This document shows positions 16,701 to 25,759 of a DNA stretch of 64,000 nt, one piece after another (position 1 is the stretch's first letter; every line of letters begins with the position of its first letter). Origin of the DNA: Ruminococcus sp. Lineage in GTDB: Bacteria; Bacillota; Clostridia; Oscillospirales; Ruminococcaceae. The notes below the pieces were generated by a model. It was not told the origin of the DNA, made no database searches, and saw nothing but the letters and a program-made list of their open reading frames with translations. The position numbers and the translations under genes are program-made. The DNA lies in assembly GCA_017622925.1 (NCBI GenBank), contig JAGAQC010000007.1, positions 35,421-99,420 of the forward strand, read 5' to 3'.

Positions 16701-17723
16701 TTAATTGATTATTTCCATATCCGAAGTATCATTGGAAGAAAAGTTGCCGTCATAGAAATATCCCTCGATATTATTGCTGAGAACATTGTAGATAACAGTG
16801 AAACGTTCGTCGCCGAGAGCGACAGTCTGATAGATACAACTGCCGAATGCGGTATACTCGGGAGGTTCGTGTTCGGGGCGTTCTTTGATTTTTTCAAGTA
16901 TCGGCATAACTCCGCCGATCTCTGTTTCCGTATCACCGTCAAGGATACTGATATTTGAAAGCGAAGCGGGAGCTATCATAAACGACGCAAGCTCCGAATT
17001 ATACAGTTCTTCCACAAGGTTTTTCATAGTAGTATATTTATCGAAGCATTGGTAATTAAGAGTATACGTATCATATATCGAAACGTCCTGCTGTTCTTTA
17101 AGTCCCGTAATATTTAAAGTACGGTTCGTATATTTTTCGGGAGAAGCCTCGCCGAGTATTTCTTCTTGCAGTTCAAGAGCGATACTGTCAAGAGATGTGT
17201 AGAAAAATTCCGAATCCTCGGCAAGCTGTTTCAGCCCTTGGTTTACGTCTGCGGAGGACGGCTGCTCCGAAATGCTGTCATAAAAACGTATATAGACCAC
17301 CGTAAGGCTTTCGGCGTCAATAATACAGTCAAGCAGACGGGTATTTTTTCTTTTGCTGACGTATTCCCAGCCGTTAATGAATATCCAGCCGTTTTCGCTT
17401 ATCTTCCACGAGGAGAGCAGGTCGGTATGAGTTCCCCATGATATAGCGGAAAGATCGCTGTTTTTAGCCATTGCCCTGACTATTGCCGAAGCCGCTGCGG
17501 CAGACGTTTCATCGGCGTCAGATACGCTTCCCCGTATAAGCTCCATTGGCGCGATCTGCGTATTCGTGTTTGAAAGGTACACCTGCTTTGAGACTGCTTT
17601 TTCAACAGCGATAAGCTTTTCTTCATCTTTTCCGAAGCCGAACAGCTCCGCTATATCCATTGCATAAAAGCCGAGAGCAAGTATTATCGCTGTCAGAACA
17701 GTGAAAATTATATTCTGCTTCAT
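16701..17723 (-). CDS. Membrane-anchored protein encoded with a two-component system
   Basis: 340 residues with one N-terminal membrane anchor (about 5-24, IIFTVLTAIILALGFYAMD). The rest, probably extracytoplasmic, has no motif I recognise. It includes ENGWIFINGWEYVSKRKN and VVYIRFYDS, and ends in an acidic tail. It overlaps the histidine kinase gene by 4 bp, so it is the third gene of a regulator-kinase operon. The arrangement recalls YycH/YycI beside the WalK kinase, which would make it a sensor partner, but no sequence similarity is claimed. Confidence 0.75.
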   Translation of the reverse strand: MKQNIIFTVLTAIILALGFYAMDIAELFGFGKDEEKLIAVEKAVSKQVYLSNTNTQIAPMELIRGSVSDADETSAAAASAIVRAMAKNSDLSAISWGTHTDLLSSWKISENGWIFINGWEYVSKRKNTRLLDCIIDAESLTVVYIRFYDSISEQPSSADVNQGLKQLAEDSEFFYTSLDSIALELQEEILGEASPEKYTNRTLNITGLKEQQDVSIYDTYTLNYQCFDKYTTMKNLVEELYNSELASFMIAPASLSNISILDGDTETEIGGVMPILEKIKERPEHEPPEYTAFGSCIYQTVALGDERFTVIYNVLSNNIEGYFYDGNFSSNDTSDMEIIN

Positions 17724-19159
17724 TTGCTTTTCACCTCGTGCATTTCAATATAAACAGTTGTGCCTTTTCCGAGGGAGCTGTCGATTTTCAGGACGGAATT
17801 ATGGAGCTTTGCGATCTCCGCGCAAAGGGCAAGTCCGAGACCTGCTCCGCCTGCCTTTCTGCTGCGTGATTTATCCGCCATGTAGAACGGTTCAAACACA
17901 CGCTCCGTTTCCTCCTTAGTCATTCCTATGCCGTGGTCGGCGACCGATATGACCGCTTTATCTTTGTTTCTTTTGGCTTTCAGAATAATTTCGGAGTTAT
18001 CGGGAGAAGCTTTCACGGCGTTTTCGATGATGTTGTACAGCAGGGATTTGAAAAGCTCCTCGTCCGCTTCAATAGTTATTTTTTCCGTATCCGTTATCAG
18101 GGATATGTTTCGCTTTGTGAGCAGGGGAGTGAGAGCGGTCTCGGCGTCCCCGATAAGCTTTGGGAGGTCAACGGGCTTTTTTTCTATCTCCGTTCCCCCA
18201 AGCACAACAAGTTCCATGAGCTTTTCGGAAAGCGAACGAAGCCTTTTTGTTTCTTCGACAATGACTGCCGCATACTCGATACGTTCGCTGTCCGTGACTT
18301 TTTTCTTGATACGCAGCAGATCGCCGAATCCCAGTATCGAGGTAAGGGGAGTTTTCATTTCATGGGCAAGATTGGCAATGAACGTCTGACGGGATTCCGC
18401 GATTTTTTCAAGGTGCAGGGCGTGGCTTTGAACAGCGTCCGCCATAATGTTCATGTTATCCGCAAGCTCGCAAAATTCACGGCTGCCCTTTTTCAGTATG
18501 CGGATATTGTACTGACCTCCTGCTATCGCCTTAGTATATATGTTGAGCCGATTCAATGGTTTGAGCAGAGTTATTGTTATAACAAGAAGTATAAGCGATA
18601 TAACGGCGGACGAGATAATGCTGATCTCTCTTACGAAATCCGACTGACGTTTGCGCAGATTGAAAATTTCGGTAATGTCCGTGGCAGTAACAATATAATA
18701 AAGCTCTCCGTCCAATTGCGCAGCCGAGCCTACCGTCATGAAATGCTTGTTTTCGGATTCGAGGGTGAGTATCGTATATTCGTTGCAGGACAGGTCGATA
18801 TTGTCAAGGAGTTCTTCGTGTATCTGCTTATTCAGATTATTCGGCATTTTAAGAGCCGCCGAAGCATACGTGCTGTAATATATAGCGGAATTTACGGTTC
18901 GGCTCACGCTGTTTACGGTCGATTCCGCCGCCTTGCCGATCTCAGAAACTTTCAGCGTGAGAGAGTTCTTTGCAAGCTTTTCGTATGTCACGGTGTTTAT
19001 AAAAGCCGTTGTGAAATACTCGTGTTCGTTGACTGCATGGGATTGCTCGCGCTCGATAAGCAGACGGTGGCTGTTTCCGAGGAGCATAATGGATACGATG
19101 TTCACCACCGCTATAATGAGCAGCAGCGAGCTGAGGAAAATCTTTTGCCAAAGCTTCAT
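17720..19159 (-). CDS. Sensor histidine kinase with HAMP domain
   Basis: 479 residues. Membrane segments at about 7-27 and 184-202 enclose an extracytoplasmic sensor region. A HAMP linker follows (LKPLNRLNIYTKAIAGGQYN). The phospho-acceptor is His266 in AHEMKTPLTSILGFG. The ATPase domain shows NIIENAVKAS (N-box), VADHGIGMT (G1), FEPFYMADKSRSR and GGAGLGLALCAEIAKLH (G2). It would phosphorylate the response regulator encoded just upstream (4-bp overlap). The signal is unknown. Confidence 0.95.
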   Translation of the reverse strand: MKLWQKIFLSSLLLIIAVVNIVSIMLLGNSHRLLIEREQSHAVNEHEYFTTAFINTVTYEKLAKNSLTLKVSEIGKAAESTVNSVSRTVNSAIYYSTYASAALKMPNNLNKQIHEELLDNIDLSCNEYTILTLESENKHFMTVGSAAQLDGELYYIVTATDITEIFNLRKRQSDFVREISIISSAVISLILLVITITLLKPLNRLNIYTKAIAGGQYNIRILKKGSREFCELADNMNIMADAVQSHALHLEKIAESRQTFIANLAHEMKTPLTSILGFGDLLRIKKKVTDSERIEYAAVIVEETKRLRSLSEKLMELVVLGGTEIEKKPVDLPKLIGDAETALTPLLTKRNISLITDTEKITIEADEELFKSLLYNIIENAVKASPDNSEIILKAKRNKDKAVISVADHGIGMTKEETERVFEPFYMADKSRSRKAGGAGLGLALCAEIAKLHNSVLKIDSSLGKGTTVYIEMHEVKSK

Positions 19160-19821
19160 TGAGAATCACAGCTTTCAAGACGATAGCCCAGCTTAGGAAT
19201 GGTTATAAGCTTGTCTTTCAGACCTAATTTTCTGCGGACTTGCTGAACGTGTATATCGACCGTTCGGCTTTCTCCGCCAAATTCAAATCCCCATATGTTT
19301 GAAAGCAGGCTTTCACGGGAAACGGCAATATCGAGGTGCTGAACAAAGTAAACGATAACGTCAAACTCCTTTGGCGTGAGATAAACGGGTTCGCCATGAG
19401 AAGTAATGGTGTGCTTGTCTATGTCTATCTCAATGTCGCAGTAGGAAAGCAGCGAGCTTGTTTTATGCTCACGGCGGAGAACAACGTCTATTCTTGCAAG
19501 AAGCTCCAAGGGTTCAAAGGGCTTTACGATATAATCCTCCGCGCCGAGCCGCAGTCCTTTTACTTTGTCGGCAACGTCCTGCAAGGCTGTGAGGAAGATA
19601 ACGGGTATGCCCGAATCCTTTATCTTCTCCATGACCTGCCAGCCGTCCATTTCGGGGAGCATAATGTCAAGCAGAACTATATCGTAGCCGCCTTTCAGAG
19701 CTTCGGCAGCTCCCGACCTGCCGTCATTGCAGCAAAAACTGTTATAATCGACCATTGCAAGGGCGGCTTTTATCATTTTGGCGATATTTGCATCGTCCTC
19801 AATTATTAAAATGTTTATCAT
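19156..19821 (-). CDS. OmpR/PhoB-family response regulator
   Basis: 221 residues. The receiver domain has the acidic pair Glu8-Asp9-Asp10, phospho-acceptor Asp52 (VLLDIMLPEMDG), Thr in FLTAL and Lys in YIVKPFEP. The winged-helix DNA-binding domain (about 125-221) shows LTPKEFDVIVYF and ESRTVDIHVQQVRRKLG. GGAGGAAAT precedes the ATG. It is the first gene of the operon regulator-kinase-anchored protein. Targets are not evident; autoregulation is possible. Confidence 0.96.
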   Translation of the reverse strand: MINILIIEDDANIAKMIKAALAMVDYNSFCCNDGRSGAAEALKGGYDIVLLDIMLPEMDGWQVMEKIKDSGIPVIFLTALQDVADKVKGLRLGAEDYIVKPFEPLELLARIDVVLRREHKTSSLLSYCDIEIDIDKHTITSHGEPVYLTPKEFDVIVYFVQHLDIAVSRESLLSNIWGFEFGGESRTVDIHVQQVRRKLGLKDKLITIPKLGYRLESCDSQ

Positions 19822-20121
19822 ATTTCCTCCGATTTGTACAATAAAGCCGTTAGCCGTTAGCTGTTAGCTAAGTCGGACACCATAAGCTAAGGGCTAAAGG
19901 CTCATTTATAATCTATTATTATATTATCAAATAATCACCAAAAAGTCAAAGAAAACGAAAAAATTTTGCAAAAAATTTGCAAAGTATATTGACTTTTAGG
20001 TCGTTTTCAACGATAATATAGTAGAAGGCTGTCGAAGTTCGCAGCTTCATGGGTACTTTTGTACCTTTTGTACCTTTTGTACCCGTACCCCTTGTACCAC
20101 GAGCCGTCAGCTTATAATGTG

Positions 20122-20321
20122 ATAGTAACCTCGTATTTAATTAAATTATTTGGGTACTTTTCTACCTTTTCTACCTTAAATCCATAGGTCGGGAATTTGA
20201 AAAACGGCAGCTTTCAGATAAATATATTAACCATTACTCAAAACAGCTTATAAATGAGATTGTGAAAAAAGTGAATAATCAATTTGTCACTTATGGTAAA
20301 AAGGTAAAAAGGGTAAAAAGG
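20122..20321 (+). repeat. Repeat unit 1 with GGGTACTTTTCTACC end
   Basis: About 200 bp. The core runs from GGGTACTTTTCTACCTTTTC (20152) to GGTAAAAAGGGTAAAAAGG, so its ends are inverted repeats. The middle has GGAATTTGAAAAACGGCAGC and CTTTCAGATAAATATATTAA. It is closely matched by unit 2 about 318 bp downstream in the same orientation. No transposase or open frame. Confidence 0.75.
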
Positions 20322-20438
20322 TCATAGCGGCGAGCCGCCGCAGGCATTGCCGACCGTATTCTTATGTACGGGATATGCGTCCCCGTAGCCGCAAGTCGCA
20401 GGAAACGACAAATGACAAAAATTGATAGCTGTTAGTCA

Positions 20439-20645
20439 TATAGTAATCTTGCATTTGATTAAAAGATTTGGGTACTTTTCTACCTTTTCTACCTTAAATC
20501 CATAGGTTAGGAATTTGAAAAAGCGGCAGCTTTCAGATAAATATATTAACTATCACTCAAAATAGCTTATAAAAAAGATTGTGAAAAAAGTGAATAATCA
20601 TTTTGCCTGCTTATGTAAAAAAGGGTAAAAAGGTAGAAAAGTCCC
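20439..20645 (+). repeat. Repeat unit 2 with GGGTACTTTTCTACC end
   Basis: Second copy of the unit at 20122-20321, about 207 bp and clearly homologous along its length. Its right end, GGTAGAAAAGTCCCC, is a better complement of the left end GGGTACTTTTCTACC than that of unit 1. Two direct copies of a palindrome-ended unit suggest a small non-autonomous element that duplicated locally. Confidence 0.75.
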
Positions 20646-20766
20646 CTAACCGCGTAATATAGGCAAAAAAGGTAATTGTGATAAGGGTGTGAAAAGGTGA
20701 CAAAAGTCCACAAAACAACGTAATAAGCTAACAGCTAAAGGCTAACAGTAAAAGAAAGGTTTGGAT

Positions 20767-21807
20767 ATGTTAAGACATTTAAAAACAGCGGCGGCATTTG
20801 CTGCTGCGCTTATGCTTTGTTCCTGCGGTGAAATAGTGGAGCGTGACGAGTATACGGATTTTTCGGAGACAACGGAAGCTTATGAAGAAACGTCCGTTTC
20901 CGAGACCGTGGTATTCAGCGGCGTTCCCGAACTGTCGGAGTTTGACGAAAAAAGCAAAAGCAACGTGACAGAAGTTCCCGAAAAAAGGTCGGAAGAAAAA
21001 ACAGAGGACAAGCCGCGTGAGGAAAAAAATTCCGAAATATCGGCGAAAACGTCCGCAGAAGCTATAGAAGCTCCCGAAAGCAAGTCGGAAGAAAAGACGG
21101 AGGACAAGCCGCGTAAGGAAAATATTTCCGAAACATCTGCGAAAGCTGATGAGGAAACGGCAGTCACGAACGAACTGCCGAAGCCCAATTACAAGGCGGC
21201 AGGGTGTATTGAAGTACCGTATCGTTCGCAGGACGACCTTCCGACAGGCTGCGAGCTTGTGAGTACGTCAATGCTGCTTAAATATTACGGCTTTGAAACA
21301 GAACCGCTGGAGCTTATCGACGGCGGCTACGTGCTTAACGAAAATCTTGAAAGGGACGGCGGCGTAACCTATGGCGGCGACCCGAACCGCGCTTTTATCG
21401 GCGACCCGAGGTCAAAATCGGGGTACGGCTGCTACAGCGGAGCGATATACGACGGACTTTGCCGTTTTTTGGAAAATGAGCTTTACGATGCCTATTATCT
21501 GACAGGAATGAGCCTGAATGATATTTGTCTGCAATATATTGATTTCGGCGAACCTGTGGTGATATGGGGCAGTATCGGCATGGAGCAGCTTTACTACAAC
21601 GATTCGTCCTCATGGATAGTCAGGGACACGGGCGAGGAGTTCAAATGGCTCTCAAACGAGCATTGCATGCTGCTTGTGGGATATGACGATAACTATTATT
21701 ACATACACGACCCTTTAAAAGGCGCATATACGCCCTATGAGCGTGATTTGGTCGATATGCGTTTTTCGGAAATGGGTTATCAGGCGGTAACGATACGTCC
21801 GTGGTAA
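20767..21807 (+). CDS. Lipoprotein with C39-like peptidase domain
   Basis: 346 residues. The ATG at 20767 has GAAAGG 7 nt upstream; an in-frame TTG at 20761 is too close to it. A lipoprotein signal with LCSC near residue 20 implies attachment to the outer membrane face. Residues about 30-140 form a charged Ser/Glu/Lys linker with a repeated SEEKTEDKPR unit. The C-terminal domain (about 148-345) is of the C39-like papain type: Cys162 in LPTGCELVSTSM, His299 in NEHCMLLVGYDDNYYYIHDP and Asp315. Such proteins may act on peptides or wall cross-links. Confidence 0.88.
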   Translation: MLRHLKTAAAFAAALMLCSCGEIVERDEYTDFSETTEAYEETSVSETVVFSGVPELSEFDEKSKSNVTEVPEKRSEEKTEDKPREEKNSEISAKTSAEAIEAPESKSEEKTEDKPRKENISETSAKADEETAVTNELPKPNYKAAGCIEVPYRSQDDLPTGCELVSTSMLLKYYGFETEPLELIDGGYVLNENLERDGGVTYGGDPNRAFIGDPRSKSGYGCYSGAIYDGLCRFLENELYDAYYLTGMSLNDICLQYIDFGEPVVIWGSIGMEQLYYNDSSSWIVRDTGEEFKWLSNEHCMLLVGYDDNYYYIHDPLKGAYTPYERDLVDMRFSEMGYQAVTIRPW

Positions 21808-21826
21808 TATAACTTCTCAATAATAT

Positions 21827-21878
21827 AAGCTGTGCAGGATAATCTCTTTGAAAAGGATTATTTTGCACAGCTTTTTTG
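21827..21878 (+). terminator. Terminator after the C39-like lipoprotein gene
   Basis: AAGCTGTGCA, GGATAATC and their complements form a long stem closed by GCACAGC and a TTTTTT run. Strong intrinsic terminator. Confidence 0.88.
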
Positions 21879-21932
21879 CTAATATGATAGAAAATATCAT
21901 AAATATGATACAAAAGTGCATATTGTACCCCA

Positions 21933-21961
21933 TTGACTTTGTAAATTTAGTGTGATATAAT
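21933..21961 (+). promoter_or_regulatory. Sigma-A promoter of the double CE12 gene
   Basis: TTGACT (21933-21938), 17-bp spacer, TATAAT (21956-21961), about 107 bp ahead of the ATG. The leader shows no recognised regulatory RNA. Confidence 0.75.
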
Positions 21962-22068
21962 AAAATCAGATAAAAAAATTACTTCAAAGTCTGTTAAATA
22001 TTTTTTGACCGTGCCTTAACAAGTCTGAGAAATATTGAACAGTATCTTATCAGAAGGGAATTGATGCT

Positions 22069-25000
22069 ATGAAATTTAAAAAGCTTTTAAGCGGAATTAC
22101 CTCGGTCGCCTTGTCATTGGCGGCGTTTTCAGGTATCGGCTCGGCTGCTCCCGAAAGCGGAATGTCCGCAGAGGCGGCTTCGGCAAATTGGAAATTCGAT
22201 TTCGGCGGAGCAGGCGCGGCAAGCGGATATACGGGAGTTTCCGCCGCTGACGGATATAACGCTTCAAGGGGCTACGGATTTGCTCAGACTGCCAATGTTG
22301 CCAACGTTGCCGCAGGCGGTAAGGGAGCTTACAGCGACGCCGTACAGTTCAAATCGGAGGCTGCTGCGAATACTTTTAACGTTGACCTGCCGAAAGGTCT
22401 GTACGAGGTAAAGGTCGTGACGGGAAACTGTTCGCGTACTACCATTAAAATGGAAGGCATGCTGCAAATGATAAATCTCACGGGCAATAACGCCGTTGAG
22501 ACTATACAGATACCCGTTACGGACGGTCAGTTGAATTTGCAGGCTGTCGCAGGACGTGAGAACACGCAGTTTTCCGTTTCAGCCGTCGAGATAACGCAGC
22601 TCAACACTACGGGGACAATGAAGCCGACTATATGGATATGCGGCGATTCCACAGTTGCAAGTTATTACAACGTTTCGGAGACTTCTCAGCACGGTTGGGG
22701 TCAGTTTTTGGGAGACAACATCGACCGCAGCTATTGGGAAGTCCGCAATATGGCGGCTTCGGGTCAGTATGCAAAGGGCTTTGTGGACGGCGGACAGTTC
22801 AAGCCTATTGAATACTACGGAAAATCGGGAGATGTTTACGTCATCGCCATTGGCATAAACGATACGAATTATTCCGACGCCGACGAGTATTACAACGTTG
22901 TCACAGACATGGTGAAAAAGGCTAAGGCAAAGGGAATGGAAGTAGTCCTTGTAAAGCAGCAGGGACGTAGGGGCGACCTTACTCGCAGTCCGCTTCTTGA
23001 TGGAAGATGGTTCGGCGGTCAGCTTGATAAAATAGGAAACGAGCAGAAAGTTACGGTAGTCGATCTGTTCAAGCCGTGGCAGGATTTCGGTCTTTCGGTA
23101 GGCTATGACGGAATGGCTGCATACTACGCTATACAGGCAAACGGCTCAAACGACGACCTCCACCAGAGCATGAAGGGAGCAAAAAAGCTTGCGGAGCTTA
23201 TGGCAGGACTTTACGATTTTGACGGCACTCCGTCCGAGGTTTTCGACAAAAGCGAGGTTTTCGACGAAAGCGTGATGTACTCCTTTAAAAATGTCAACAG
23301 CGGACTTTATATGGAGGTTGCCGACGCTAAAGCCGAAAGCGGCGCAAACGTGCAGCAATGGGGCAGAAATGAAGCGGCAGCTCATAACGTGTGGAAACTT
23401 AAAGCGGCTTCCGACGGCTATTATTACATTTACTCCGCGCTTTCCGACAAGCTTGTTCTCGATGTTGCGGGAAACAAGCCTACAAACGGTCAGAACGTGT
23501 CGCTTTACACGTTTAACGGCGATAATAATCAGCAGTATAAGTTTACCAAAAATGCGGACGGCTCTTACAAGATACGTACAAAGGTATCGGGAGACAGCTC
23601 GGCAGTTGAAGTTATCAACGCTTTGACAGAAGCAGGCGCGAACGTTCAGCAGTGGGAAGTAAACGGCGCAAATTGTCAGGACTGGATAATTGAAAAAACA
23701 AACCTCTCCGAATCTCCTGCGCCTACAGAACCGCCTGTTACAGCACCTCCCGTTACAGCTCCTCCTGCGACAGTTCCTGTAGCAACTCAGCCATATGTAG
23801 ATACGGGAAAAATACTTCTCGGCGACGCAAACTGCGACGGAAAGGTCACTATCGCCGATTCTACGGCTATTCTTCAGCATCTCGGCAATCAGGATAAATA
23901 CGGTCTTTCCGAGCTTGGCTGCATAAACGCCGATATTGCAGGCGGAAATGACGGAGTTACAACTCTCGACGCGCTTTTCATACAAAAGGTGGACGCAGGT
24001 CTTGAAGAGCTTCCCGTTTACGTTCCCCCTGTGCAGACCACAACAACGACCACAACAACGACAACGACTACAGTAACAGTACCCGAGACTACAACGGAAG
24101 TATCAGACCCGCACTATTACGCCGTTGACCAGACATGGACAAATGGCGCTACCGAGACCGCGAATGAAGGCTTCACAAAAGCCGAGGGTTACGTTAATCT
24201 TGATAACGAACTTGACAGCAGCATTACTTTTACAGTGAATGTTCCCGATAAGGGCAACTACATGACGCATATCCGATTTGCCAACGGTTCGGCAAACGAC
24301 CGAAAAATGAAAGTATATGTAAACGGCGATACTAAGAATTACTGGATGCAGTCGTTCACAGGAACAGGCGCATGGACGGAATGGACGGAATTCGGCATAG
24401 TTCTTCCGCTGAATGCAGGCAAGAATACGATACAGCTCGTATCCGCAACTGCTGATGGCGGTCCCAACCTCGATTATATTACACTTACTCTTACAGACGA
24501 GCCTTATGCCGAGACATACGACCCTAACAGCGATATTCCCGTAGTCAGCGATAAGCCTACTGTTTATATTGCAGGAGATTCTACGGTGCAGAGCTATAGA
24601 GCGTCCTACGCTCCGCAGCAGGGCTGGGGATATTACCTCCAAAGCTATTTCAACGATAACGTGACAGTCGCCAATCACTCGATAGCAGGACGTTCTACAA
24701 AGAAGTTCTACGACGAGGGCAGGTGGCAGACAATAGTTGACAGCCTTAAAGAGGGCGACTATGTTATGATACAATTCGCCATTAACGATTCGGGCAAGGC
24801 AAATGCCGACCGTTATGCTCCGACATGCGGTGATGTAAATAAGCCGTCAGCCGGTTCATATGAGTGGTATATGACTGAGTTTATCAAAACCGCTAAGGAA
24901 AAGGGAGCTACCCCGATACTTGTTACGACCGTTATCGGTATGAAAGCTTATTCGGGCGGAAAGTTTGTGGGCAGCTATACGAATTACTGCGACGCATGCA

Positions 25001-25233
25001 AGAAGCTTTCTGCGAAATACAGCGTTCCCTGTATCGACCTTAATACTATCATGGTGAACCATTATAACTCTGTAGGCTACAATACGGCTAAGAGCTATCA
25101 CCTTATGGGAGCTGTAGCAGGCTCTACGGACGGTACGCACTTCTGTGAAAAGGGCGCCAATATAGTAGCAGGACTTGTTGCAGGCGATATAAAGGCGCAG
25201 AAACTGCCCGGACTTGCCGAAAATCTTAAATAA
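22069..25233 (+). CDS. Cellulosomal CE12-type double esterase: SGNH-ricin-dockerin-CBM35-SGNH
   Basis: 1054 residues, secreted (signal about 1-36). Order: beta-sandwich (about 40-180); SGNH esterase 1 with GDST at 192-195 and a DDLH end; ricin-like lectin fold (CBM13 type, about 403-545, VQQWGRNE and VQQWEVNG); Pro/Thr linker; type I dockerin (about 583-650, GDANCDGKVTIADSTAIL); poly-Thr linker; CBM35-like module (about 684-826); SGNH esterase 2 with GDST near 836-839, FAINDSG and DGTHF. CE12 enzymes remove acetyl groups from rhamnogalacturonan and xylan. The dockerin targets it to a scaffoldin. Both Ser and Asp-His active-site motifs are present. Confidence 0.93.
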   Translation: MKFKKLLSGITSVALSLAAFSGIGSAAPESGMSAEAASANWKFDFGGAGAASGYTGVSAADGYNASRGYGFAQTANVANVAAGGKGAYSDAVQFKSEAAANTFNVDLPKGLYEVKVVTGNCSRTTIKMEGMLQMINLTGNNAVETIQIPVTDGQLNLQAVAGRENTQFSVSAVEITQLNTTGTMKPTIWICGDSTVASYYNVSETSQHGWGQFLGDNIDRSYWEVRNMAASGQYAKGFVDGGQFKPIEYYGKSGDVYVIAIGINDTNYSDADEYYNVVTDMVKKAKAKGMEVVLVKQQGRRGDLTRSPLLDGRWFGGQLDKIGNEQKVTVVDLFKPWQDFGLSVGYDGMAAYYAIQANGSNDDLHQSMKGAKKLAELMAGLYDFDGTPSEVFDKSEVFDESVMYSFKNVNSGLYMEVADAKAESGANVQQWGRNEAAAHNVWKLKAASDGYYYIYSALSDKLVLDVAGNKPTNGQNVSLYTFNGDNNQQYKFTKNADGSYKIRTKVSGDSSAVEVINALTEAGANVQQWEVNGANCQDWIIEKTNLSESPAPTEPPVTAPPVTAPPATVPVATQPYVDTGKILLGDANCDGKVTIADSTAILQHLGNQDKYGLSELGCINADIAGGNDGVTTLDALFIQKVDAGLEELPVYVPPVQTTTTTTTTTTTTVTVPETTTEVSDPHYYAVDQTWTNGATETANEGFTKAEGYVNLDNELDSSITFTVNVPDKGNYMTHIRFANGSANDRKMKVYVNGDTKNYWMQSFTGTGAWTEWTEFGIVLPLNAGKNTIQLVSATADGGPNLDYITLTLTDEPYAETYDPNSDIPVVSDKPTVYIAGDSTVQSYRASYAPQQGWGYYLQSYFNDNVTVANHSIAGRSTKKFYDEGRWQTIVDSLKEGDYVMIQFAINDSGKANADRYAPTCGDVNKPSAGSYEWYMTEFIKTAKEKGATPILVTTVIGMKAYSGGKFVGSYTNYCDACKKLSAKYSVPCIDLNTIMVNHYNSVGYNTAKSYHLMGAVAGSTDGTHFCEKGANIVAGLVAGDIKAQKLPGLAENLK

Positions 25234-25250
25234 TTTCATAAGAACTTATG

Positions 25251-25280
25251 CAGGGGGACGCTGTTCCCCCTGTTTATTTT
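25251..25280 (+). terminator. Terminator after the double CE12 gene
   Basis: CAGGGGGA and TCCCCCTG pair around CGCTGT and are followed by TTTATTTT. Confidence 0.85.
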
Positions 25281-25342
25281 AGGGGATATTTTTAGTTATA
25301 AAAATTTCTTAAATATTTTTTAGAATTATTTTGAAAAAAGGC

Positions 25343-25371
25343 TTGCAATTTCCAAAAGTTTATGATATAAT
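25343..25371 (+). promoter_or_regulatory. Sigma-A promoter of rpmB
   Basis: TTGCAA (25343-25348), 17 bp, TATAAT (25366-25371). The same TTGCAA-17-TATAAT form recurs before the site-2 protease (25682) and the M42 peptidase (54713). Confidence 0.8.
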
Positions 25372-25423
25372 ATTAATGTTGCTTATTTAAAAGCTATTGA
25401 TCAAGGTAAGGAGGTGCAGCCTG

Positions 25424-25609
25424 ATGGCAAAGTGCAGTATTTGCGGAAAGGGAGTAACATTCGGAATCAAGGTTTCTCACTCTCACAGACGCACAAACAG
25501 AACATGGAAGCCTAATGTAAAGCGTGTTAAGGCTATCGTCAAGGGTACTCCTTGTCATATCTACGCTTGCTCAAGATGCCTGCGTTCGGGTAAGGTTGAG
25601 AGAGCTTAA
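25424..25609 (+). CDS. rpmB: 50S ribosomal protein L28
   Basis: 61 residues, the usual length. Start MAKCSICGKGVTFGIKVSHS with AAGGAGGTG 7 nt ahead of the ATG at 25424; the longer frame upstream is not needed. It carries CSIC and the later CSRC pair, so this is the zinc-binding form of L28. It lies alone between a promoter and a terminator. Confidence 0.97.
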   Translation: MAKCSICGKGVTFGIKVSHSHRRTNRTWKPNVKRVKAIVKGTPCHIYACSRCLRSGKVERA

Positions 25610-25626
25610 TTACATTAAGAGAATTT

Positions 25627-25658
25627 AGGACAGTCTGAGGGCTGTCCTTTATTTTTTC
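25627..25658 (+). terminator. Terminator of rpmB
   Basis: AGGACAG and CTGTCCT pair around TCTGAGGG and are followed by TTATTTTTT. Confidence 0.9.
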
Positions 25659-25681
25659 TGCAATTATTTTCAACATAGGGC

Positions 25682-25710
25682 TTGCAATATTCCGAATTTT
25701 GTAGTATAAT
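25682..25710 (+). promoter_or_regulatory. Sigma-A promoter of the protease-scpAB operon
   Basis: TTGCAA (25682-25687), 17 bp, TATAAT (25705-25710), 49 bp before the ATG at 25760. Confidence 0.8.
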
Positions 25711-25759
25711 ATATATTGGTTATCTTTATATCTGAATATCTGAAAAGAAAGGAATTGTT

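Larger units (their letters stand above)
19844..20750. repeat. Gene-free repeat island bounded by inverted TTAGC heptamer repeats
   Basis: The left edge (19844-19871) is a run of 7-bp repeats, GTTAGCC GTTAGCT GTTAGCT. A complementary run is at 19882-19902, and the right edge (20724-20749) is again the complement (AAGCTAACAGCTAAAGGC). Between them lie period-10 ACCTTTTGT repeats (20051-20098), two copies of a 170-200 bp unit (separate entries) and a GC-rich palindrome near 20325-20400 (GCGGCGAGCCGCCGC). No plausible gene is present. It separates the divergent two-component operon and the lipoprotein gene. Confidence 0.7.

Noticed and set aside
17933-19162. 409-codon open frame antisense to the histidine kinase gene
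   Set aside because: It is the mirror frame of a kinase with all its motifs; no ribosome site and no family features.
20051-20098. Possible CRISPR-like array of ACCTTTTGT repeats
   Set aside because: Repeats are about 10 bp and contiguous without unique spacers; no cas genes are present.
23146-23985. 279-codon open frame antisense to the double CE12 gene
   Set aside because: Cys/Arg-rich mirror translation of the ricin-linker-dockerin region.
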